This document shows positions 13,765 to 19,654 of a stretch of DNA of 21,265 nt, one piece after another. The position numbers and the translations under genes were made by a program. Source of the DNA: Sulfurospirillum sp. UBA1314. GTDB lineage: Bacteria > Campylobacterota > Campylobacteria > Campylobacterales > Sulfurospirillaceae. The stretch lies in the NCBI GenBank assembly GCA_002307095.1, contig DBTO01000022.1, positions 1-21,265 on the forward strand. Reading direction: 5' to 3'. The notes below the pieces were generated by a model, which had not been told where the DNA came from, made no database searches, and saw only the letters and a program-made list of their open reading frames with translations. The stretch's first letter is position 1. Every line of letters starts with the position of its first letter.

Positions 13765-15288
13765 ATGACAGAGCATTATTTTTACAAATCTCATGCTGTT
13801 TCAGCACTGCTCCTTGGGGAAATCGTACATGATGAAGCGTTTGTAAGAGCTGCTAAAATGCTTTGTAATGGTTTACATGTAAGCATGGATCCTTTGGATA
13901 TCAGCAAAATTATGGAAGCAGAAGAGATTCATCTGATCTTTGGATCGCTGAGTGCTGCAAACGAACATCTCTATCTTCCTGTACTTCAACAACTTAAAGA
14001 TTGCTATCCTTTGGTCAAAATTATCCTTTTTCTGCAAACCGATAATCTTTTAATGTTGGATGAAATTTTAGCGCTTAAATGCGATCGATATCTGAGCATG
14101 AAGAGTGAGCAATGGGCACTATTGGAGCATTTTAAACAGAGTATTAACAAGATAAGCCGTGACGTTTACCTTGCCGAACACCACTATTTTCAAACATTGA
14201 TTGATAATGCGATTGTCTCACAAACAGATGTTGAAGGGAACATTACTTATGTCAATGGCAATTTTTTAAAGACAACAGGATTTAGTCTCGAAGAGCTCAT
14301 AGGGCATAATCACCGTATCATAAAACATCCTCAAACCGCACCCGAAGTTTTTACCGATATGTGGCGTACGATTACTCAAGGTAAAGTATGGCGAGAGCAT
14401 GTACTTAATCGTAACAAAGACGGCAGTGACTTTTGGGCTGAGACGATGATAATCCCTTTTAAAGACGAAATCAGTGGCAAAATTCTTCAATACCTTGCGA
14501 TTCGCCATGACATTACCCAATTTTTGCAAAAAGAGCGTATTGCCAATGAAATCAGACGTAAAGCACAGGAGCAAGAAGAGCTCTCTGAAGCAAAAGATGC
14601 TTTTTTAGTCCTCTTTACGCATGAGCTTAAAACACCGTTGAATGCTATTTTGAACTTTTCGCAGTACTTGTATAAACACATGCCACACATTGAGGAAGTT
14701 CCCAAATCTAAGCGTGTTTATCTGCTTGAGCAGATCTATAAAAGTGCCTCTTCGATGCTGGAAAATGTCACCAATATTTTAGATCTTGGTAAATTACGTC
14801 ATCAAAAATTACACTATAACTTGACTATTTTTAGTGTGAAAGAGGCTATTTTGGATGTTCTTGAAAAACATGGAGCCTTGGCTCTTGATTATAAACGGAT
14901 GCTCTTTTTTCAAAGCGATGAGAGTGACCCTTTCATCACGAGTGATGAGTTTCGGTTTAAACAGATTCTCTCCAATATCATCTCCAATGCGATCAAATAC
15001 GGGCGCTCTATTGTTGAAATTTCATTAACATCGGACAATGAAACGATTGAGATTATTGTGCAAGATGATGGCAAAGGTATTCAAAATAAAGAAGAAGTTT
15101 TTGCCTTGTATACGCAAAGCTCTTCGGTGCCTAGTGGCGTTGAAAAGAAGGGAACAGGCATTGGGCTTCATTTTGTAAAGCTGCTGTGTGAAGGACTTAA
15201 ATTTGAGTATAAAATTGAAGATTCACCTCCACTGGGTGGGGCAAAATTTATTTTAACCAAGCGATTAAAGGAGCAAAAAAATGTGTAA
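13765..15288 (+). CDS. Hybrid-like sensor kinase: pseudo-receiver, PAS, histidine kinase
   Basis: 507 residues, no membrane segment. Residues 1-130 have a receiver-like strand/helix pattern, but the third strand (EIHLIFGSL) carries no Asp, so this is a probable pseudo-receiver. A PAS domain (about 138-255) contains KHPQTAPEVFTDMWRTITQG, the Aer/redox-sensor-type pattern that often binds FAD or haem. A helix then leads to HisKA with H286 in FTHELKTPL. The HATPase has N404/N408, G1 DDGKG (434-438) and G2 GTGIGL (463-468). All catalytic residues are present, in contrast to the degenerate kinase upstream. A TAAGGAG Shine-Dalgarno fixes the start. The stop overlaps the next response regulator by 8 bases, making these two a likely cognate pair within the che operon. 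Confidence 0.9.
   Translation: MTEHYFYKSHAVSALLLGEIVHDEAFVRAAKMLCNGLHVSMDPLDISKIMEAEEIHLIFGSLSAANEHLYLPVLQQLKDCYPLVKIILFLQTDNLLMLDEILALKCDRYLSMKSEQWALLEHFKQSINKISRDVYLAEHHYFQTLIDNAIVSQTDVEGNITYVNGNFLKTTGFSLEELIGHNHRIIKHPQTAPEVFTDMWRTITQGKVWREHVLNRNKDGSDFWAETMIIPFKDEISGKILQYLAIRHDITQFLQKERIANEIRRKAQEQEELSEAKDAFLVLFTHELKTPLNAILNFSQYLYKHMPHIEEVPKSKRVYLLEQIYKSASSMLENVTNILDLGKLRHQKLHYNLTIFSVKEAILDVLEKHGALALDYKRMLFFQSDESDPFITSDEFRFKQILSNIISNAIKYGRSIVEISLTSDNETIEIIVQDDGKGIQNKEEVFALYTQSSSVPSGVEKKGTGIGLHFVKLLCEGLKFEYKIEDSPPLGGAKFILTKRLKEQKNV
13873..13882. repeat. TTACATGTAA palindrome, copy 6 (in PAS kinase gene)
   Basis: Exact copy encoding Leu37-His38-Val39. It is followed by GCATGG like the two intergenic copies, but with one A fewer between. 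Confidence 0.8.
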
Positions 15289-16582
15289 AGTATTGATCGT
15301 TGATGACAATGACAATAATCGTCTCACGCTCAATCTTCTCCTTGAAGAGGTCGAAGATATCGAAGTTTACGAAGCAGAAGATGGGCAAGTTGCCGTAGAA
15401 ATGTGTGTCAAGAACCATTTTGATCTGATTTTTATGGACATTATGATGCCCAATATGGATGGGTTCGAGGCGACACAGTTTATCAAACAGGTCAACAAAA
15501 AAAGTATGATTATAGCCCTCAGCGCTTTAGATGATGAGGGTTCAAAAAACAGAATGCTCGCTTTGGGTGCCGAAGATTACATCACAAAGCCACTCAATGC
15601 GGAGCACTTTTTACAGCGACTGAAGCAGTATTTGCGCATTATTGCACAGCGCAATCAGCAGATTCCAAAATACCCACGCGCCATCAATCCTTTTAACGCG
15701 CATGTGTTTCATCGTTCGACGATGTTTCGCATTGACAATAATGAATCGTTGGCGCAATATTGGGACTATTGGCTTAATGGTGAGAAAAATATCATCAACC
15801 TCAGTGACTGCGTGAGAATCATTTACGGCTTTGCGTTGTGGCTTTTAAAACATGAGTATGAGTGCAGTATTGTGGTGGAAGAAAATGACGAAAAACTCTA
15901 TATGATGCTTTTACATGTAAAGCCACTTCGGAGCAATATTATTAAAAATATCCTGCTCAAACATTTTGCGAGCGCCAAATATATTCTCTCCTCTGAGATG
16001 TTGACATTTCAACTCGATAAAGAGATCAAGGAGATCAAACAACCTTCCAATAATGCCGTGATGGAAGTGAGTGATGAGGCGAAAAAGATTCTTTCCAAAA
16101 CGCATGATAACGTTTTAAGTGCCGTAGAATATGTTAACTCAACAGCCATCTCGTTCTTCTCAAAAATCGATGGTTTAGAGATCATCAATGATGAGACCGA
16201 TAAAGCCATTTTAGCCTTTGAAAAAGAGCCCAATAAACGTCATTTAACGATTATTTATGAAAATTTCCAAGAGTATGCGGAGATTTTGGCGGAGCTGATG
16301 GAGTTTGAACACTTAGGCTTTGCGGTAAGAACGCTCATTAATTTCTTAGGAACATTAACAGAAGAGCAGTTTGATGTTGAAAAATCCAAACGGCTTGCGG
16401 CAATGCTTTTGAACCTTTTACATGATCTTTCCGCTTGGCGGGAAAATGTTTTCATTACGCAGATTGCTCGGGATATTCACTATCTTGACTCATCCCTTTT
16501 AAGTTCGTGTATTCAGATTGAAGCCATTTTTGAAGAGAAAAGTTTGGAAACCAATGAGGATGACGATATCGAGTTCTTTTAA
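15281..16582 (+). CDS. Response regulator with large unassigned C-terminal region
   Basis: 433 residues. The N-terminal receiver (1-120) is intact: D8-D9 in LIVDDND, phosphoacceptor D53 in IFMDIMMPNMDGF, and K103 in YITKPL. The remaining 310 residues match no output domain I recognise. A mixed strand/helix part (about 140-260) is followed by a helical part (about 265-420), with charged helices around EPNKRHLTIIYENFQEYAEI. The latter could be a Hpt-like bundle, but no HxxKG signature is seen. The protein ends ETNEDDDIEFF, an acidic aromatic tail like those of the MCP and the degenerate kinase. It overlaps the PAS kinase gene by 8 bases and is the last gene of the operon, before a hairpin. Confidence 0.88.
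   Translation: MCKVLIVDDNDNNRLTLNLLLEEVEDIEVYEAEDGQVAVEMCVKNHFDLIFMDIMMPNMDGFEATQFIKQVNKKSMIIALSALDDEGSKNRMLALGAEDYITKPLNAEHFLQRLKQYLRIIAQRNQQIPKYPRAINPFNAHVFHRSTMFRIDNNESLAQYWDYWLNGEKNIINLSDCVRIIYGFALWLLKHEYECSIVVEENDEKLYMMLLHVKPLRSNIIKNILLKHFASAKYILSSEMLTFQLDKEIKEIKQPSNNAVMEVSDEAKKILSKTHDNVLSAVEYVNSTAISFFSKIDGLEIINDETDKAILAFEKEPNKRHLTIIYENFQEYAEILAELMEFEHLGFAVRTLINFLGTLTEEQFDVEKSKRLAAMLLNLLHDLSAWRENVFITQIARDIHYLDSSLLSSCIQIEAIFEEKSLETNEDDDIEFF
15911..15920. repeat. TTACATGTAA palindrome, copy 7 (in response-regulator gene)
   Basis: Exact copy, part of TTTACATGTAAA at 15910-15921. It encodes Leu211-His212-Val213. Confidence 0.8.
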
Positions 16583-16588
16583 AAGAGG

Positions 16589-16612
16589 TATACCACTTCA
16601 AGAAGTGGTATA
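16589..16612. terminator. Hairpin between convergent operons
   Basis: The arms TATACCACTT (16589-16598) and AAGTGGTATA (16603-16612) pair over 10 bases around a CAAG loop. It sits 6 bases after the end of the che operon and 3 bases before the end of the convergent diguanylate cyclase gene. Reading leftward it is followed by CCTCTTTT, so it is best placed to end the minus-strand transcript. The rightward side lacks a U-tract. Confidence 0.7.
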
Positions 16613-16615
16613 GCC

Positions 16616-17626
16616 TTAAGCGCGGTGAATTTTATAGGTATTTCGACCTTCTGCTTTGGCAACATACAAGGCAAGGTCAGCATTTTTAATGAGTTGATTA
16701 AAATCAATACCATGATTTGGGAAGAGGCTAATGCCAATACTGGTCGTTACATGTAAATCAAAGTTTCGAATGCGAATGGGTTGCGTGATGGCTTGAATCA
16801 GCTTGGTAGCAATGTGATTGAGATTTTTTTCTTCTTCAATATCATCCACTAAAATGATAAACTCATCCCCTCCAAAACGTGCAACCGTATCACTCTTCCT
16901 CGTTGCCAGTAGCAGTGATTTTGCCACATGAATCAAAATCATATCGCCCACATCATGTCCGAGTGTGTCATTAATCTCTTTGAAGTTATCCAGATCCAAA
17001 AAGAGCACACCAAATTTCTTACCGCTATTTTGGTTGTTTTCGATCAAAAGCTGCATGCGTTGTGTTAGAAGCGTTCGGTTGGCTAAGGAGGTCAGATGGT
17101 CATAATGCGCCTGTTTGTAGATGATCTCTTTTTGTTTCAGCAGTTTGTTTTTAGCCGTTTCGAGTTTTCGAATCGTCGCATTTGCCACTTTGTTAGCATT
17201 GGCAAGCTCTTCGCTCTCTTTATTGCATTTGGCTTTTTCTTCCATCAAACTGGTTTGATCGTAAATAAGGATCGTGACCTGTTTTTGCTCGCTATTGTAA
17301 GGCATAATCGTGATATCTTGTTGCATAAACTCAAAAATGGATTTCGTCGTAATGGAGTTTTTCATTGGAAAAAGATAGTGGTTTGCATCTGCGGTAAAAA
17401 AAGAGGGACCGCCCAGTGTGAGCGCTGCTTTGATATGGCGTTTTAGAGATTTGAGGCTCTCAGGTGAGAGCTCAAACAGATCAAGAAGATTTTTCCCGAT
17501 GGTCTGTTCTACATCAATGTCGCTGTGTACGGCAAACCATTTGTTAACAGAGTAGATCTTAAGATCAGCATCAATCGTCAAGATACCCACATTGATAGAA
17601 TCAATAATTTTTTCGCAGTTTATCAT
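16616..17626 (-). CDS. PAS-GGDEF diguanylate cyclase
   Basis: 336 residues. A PAS-like domain (about 1-125) begins IIDSINVGILTIDADLKIYS. A coiled-coil linker (128-170) and a GGDEF domain (about 172-334) follow. The active site is intact: GGDEF at 252-256, with upstream FLDLDNFKEIND. The allosteric I-site R243-x-x-D246 lies exactly five residues before the motif, so product inhibition is expected. It makes cyclic di-GMP from two GTP. There is no membrane segment, so it is cytoplasmic, with the PAS as likely input. It is the last gene of a three-gene minus-strand operon, 2 bases after the CheC-like gene, which links the chemosensory module to cyclic di-GMP. Confidence 0.94.
   Translation of the reverse strand: MINCEKIIDSINVGILTIDADLKIYSVNKWFAVHSDIDVEQTIGKNLLDLFELSPESLKSLKRHIKAALTLGGPSFFTADANHYLFPMKNSITTKSIFEFMQQDITIMPYNSEQKQVTILIYDQTSLMEEKAKCNKESEELANANKVANATIRKLETAKNKLLKQKEIIYKQAHYDHLTSLANRTLLTQRMQLLIENNQNSGKKFGVLFLDLDNFKEINDTLGHDVGDMILIHVAKSLLLATRKSDTVARFGGDEFIILVDDIEEEKNLNHIATKLIQAITQPIRIRNFDLHVTTSIGISLFPNHGIDFNQLIKNADLALYVAKAEGRNTYKIHRA
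16747..16756. repeat. TTACATGTAA palindrome, copy 8 (in GGDEF gene)
   Basis: Exact copy in the minus-strand gene. It encodes Leu291-His292-Val293 near the end of the GGDEF domain. Confidence 0.8.
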
Positions 17627-17628
17627 CG

Positions 17629-18228
17629 TTATATCTTATCAATTGTATTTTTAAGGTGATCAAGCATTTCGTTGTTCAGAAGTATAAACATATGCCCCAA
17701 GATATTCTCTTTTTCGATATCGAGCGCGGTTTTGATGACGATGACATTGTCATAACCTTCGATTTTGTCATATTTGTCCATTTCAGAAATTTCACGTTTT
17801 TCGATGGATGGGACTTTAAAAATGGTCTCACCATGAATGATTTCACAAAATTTTCCAATACATGCGGAAGTGATAATGTTGGTGAGTTCCAAAATAGAAG
17901 ATTTGATATCGTTCTCATCACTCATCTCTTGTTTGAGTAAAAGATCACAAAAAGCACGGGCAGAATAGCTATTAAAAACAAAAAGCACTTCGCCATTAAA
18001 TGAGCCTAGAAAACGCTGTTTTGTGAGATAAAATTCATACTCTTCTTCCAAGACTTCGATGATTTTATCGTCTAAATTATGGATTGCAATGTTAGAAATA
18101 TCGGGAATGTGCAGTTTGGCATGGTTGTCAAGCATATCGCCAATTAAAGAGGCGGAGAGTCCGAAGGAGACGTTAATTAACTCTTTTAAAATATCTTCTT
18201 GTTGCGGGTTAAAATAGGGTGTCGTCAT
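17629..18228 (-). CDS. cheC: CheC-like response-regulator phosphatase
   Basis: 199 residues. Two pseudo-symmetric CheC/FliY-type helices carry the E-x-x-N active-site pattern: E16 and N19 in LKELINVSFGLSASL, and E114 and N117 in LELTNIITSACIGK. CheC-family proteins (CheC, CheX, FliY) dephosphorylate CheY-P, and CheC also binds CheD. Two sites favour CheC over CheX, which has one. The ATG directly abuts the stop of the upstream receiver gene with no spacing, so the two are translated together and the receiver is its likeliest substrate. There is no FliN-like C-terminus, so it is not FliY. The acidic region between the two sites (EVLEEEYEF) is not assigned. Confidence 0.85.
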   Translation of the reverse strand: MTTPYFNPQQEDILKELINVSFGLSASLIGDMLDNHAKLHIPDISNIAIHNLDDKIIEVLEEEYEFYLTKQRFLGSFNGEVLFVFNSYSARAFCDLLLKQEMSDENDIKSSILELTNIITSACIGKFCEIIHGETIFKVPSIEKREISEMDKYDKIEGYDNVIVIKTALDIEKENILGHMFILLNNEMLDHLKNTIDKI

Positions 18229-18609
18229 TTAAAATACCAACTTTAAGAGGGTTGTACGAAATTCTTGTTCATCGACAGGCTTTGAGATCAGTGCCGAAGC
18301 GCCAAGGCTTAAAACTTTCTCTTTCGTGCTTTTTTGACGATCGGCTGAGACCATCACCACCAGTGCATCTTTATTAATTGCGCGTATAGCTTCCAACGCT
18401 TCAAACCCATCAATAATGGGCATCGTAATATCTAAAAAAACGACATCTGGTTGATGCTCTGTGTAAAGTGCGATCGCCTCTTCACCGTTGCATCCTTCGA
18501 TGACTTCAGCATTTTCAAGGATTTTTTTCGGAATCATTTCGATCAGCCATCGCCGCGATATTTTGGAATCATCCACGACTAAAAAAATCATTTTGTTTGA
18601 TAAGCCCAT
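18229..18609 (-). CDS. Single-domain response regulator (receiver only)
   Basis: 126 residues, one receiver domain. D13-D14 in LVVDDSK, phosphoacceptor D60 in VVFLDITMPIIDGFE, S88 in VMVSAD, and K110-P111 in LISKPV are all present. It is the first gene of the receiver-CheC-diguanylate cyclase operon and abuts the CheC-like gene. The start at 18609 has AGGAT upstream; an alternative ATG at 18591 would give a slightly shorter N-terminus and keeps the DD pair. It could be a second CheA target, acting through the cyclase or as a phosphate sink drained by the CheC-like protein. Confidence 0.92.
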   Translation of the reverse strand: MGLSNKMIFLVVDDSKISRRWLIEMIPKKILENAEVIEGCNGEEAIALYTEHQPDVVFLDITMPIIDGFEALEAIRAINKDALVVMVSADRQKSTKEKVLSLGASALISKPVDEQEFRTTLLKLVF

Positions 18610-18670
18610 CTCATAATCCTAATATTATAATTCTATAGCCCAATATGGTACAAAAAATATCTTTAAAAAA

Positions 18671-19654
18671 CTATATGAGATATTTTTTGCTCTCTTCTTT
18701 GCTTGCATAAGGTGTCGCATGAAGAGTGCGTTCGCCAAGACTAAGTGCATAGGTTTGCTCTGGAATGGCTTTGGTAAAACTAAGCACCATTCGACACGCA
18801 ATCGCTTCATCTGATTCGGAAGCATTTTTGGAAAGAAGGGAACTTGGTGCATTCATTTCACCGCTTACATGTAAAAGATTAAACTTGGGATTGTGCAAGG
18901 AATCAAGAAAATCGTTTTCGTGCTCATTGCGCCCAATGACCAGTTTTGCACCATCAGGAAGTCTAAAATGCCTTCCATTTTTGAGCACGTCAATGTCCTC
19001 TTTGACAAAGGTGTCGTGTGCGATGAAATCGCGCATACGGGCACTAAATTGCACATCGGTCAGCAGACATCCGCCTGCAGGGGTGGGAAAATCTTCCCAG
19101 CCGAGCTCTTTGGCAAGAGCCAGTTGTGCATGACGTCCTCTGCCATTGAGTCCTAAAAGTCTGCTTCGATCAACCCAGCCTTCCCGTTCAGGCTTGGTCT
19201 CTTCCATCACAAGCGCGCAAAGGGGACGAAGAATGATGTCTTCATCGATGTCATTGGCGATCTTTTTCACAAGGCGCAACGCGTCTTTGTTTTGGCTCAT
19301 AGGGCGTTGTCCGACCACTTCACCGGTTGCGATAAACGAAGCGCCATAGCGCGGAAGCAGAGATTTTGCGACCGTGAACATAAACCCATGACAGTCGATG
19401 CACGGATTGAACTGTTTGCCATAGCCGTGTTTGGGGCTAAAGAGAATTTCTTGGATATATTGGTCGCGAACATCGATCACTTCGAGGGTTGCGCCTGCAA
19501 TCGCGGAACGGCGTTTGAGCGTTTCATAATGGTCTTCTTTGATACCAAATCCAATGTTAATGTGCAGAGCAATGACCTCAATGCCCTGATCGCTTAAGAG
19601 TTTCATTGCGAGCATGCTGTCAAGCCCGCCACTATAGAGTACTAATGCTTTCAT
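18671..19654 (-). CDS. PP-loop ATPase, ThiI/MnmA-like, probable tRNA thiolation enzyme
   Basis: 327 residues from the ATG at 19654; a GTG at 19669 would add five residues. The PP-loop SGGLDS (8-13) binds ATP. NPCIDCHGF supplies C85-x-x-C88. GEVVGQRPMSQ and AGGCLLTD (C196) resemble sulfur-transfer tRNA enzymes of the ThiI/MnmA type, where the substrate base is adenylated and a Cys carries sulfur. The C-terminal part contains KLVIGRNEHEND, similar to the small domain (DUF814/NFACT-R-like) attached to some epsilonproteobacterial and archaeal members. The THUMP domain of classical ThiI is missing. The start overlaps the 3' end of dnaG by 23 bases. LHV at 261-263 is encoded by the palindrome. The exact modified base is unknown. 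Confidence 0.8.
   Translation of the reverse strand: MKALVLYSGGLDSMLAMKLLSDQGIEVIALHINIGFGIKEDHYETLKRRSAIAGATLEVIDVRDQYIQEILFSPKHGYGKQFNPCIDCHGFMFTVAKSLLPRYGASFIATGEVVGQRPMSQNKDALRLVKKIANDIDEDIILRPLCALVMEETKPEREGWVDRSRLLGLNGRGRHAQLALAKELGWEDFPTPAGGCLLTDVQFSARMRDFIAHDTFVKEDIDVLKNGRHFRLPDGAKLVIGRNEHENDFLDSLHNPKFNLLHVSGEMNAPSSLLSKNASESDEAIACRMVLSFTKAIPEQTYALSLGERTLHATPYASKEESKKYLI
18865..18874. repeat. TTACATGTAA palindrome, copy 9 (in PP-loop gene)
   Basis: Exact copy in the minus-strand gene. It encodes Leu261-His262-Val263. Confidence 0.8.

Noticed and set aside
16418..16427. TTACATGATC as a further copy of the palindrome
   Set aside because: Only the left half matches; the right half differs at three positions.
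18624..18653. TATAAT (18624-18629, minus) with TTGTAC 18 bases upstream as a promoter for the receiver-CheC-GGDEF operon
   Set aside because: The predicted start would fall inside the AGGAT ribosome site, about 8 bases before the ATG. It is good in sequence but badly placed, so it is not listed as a feature.
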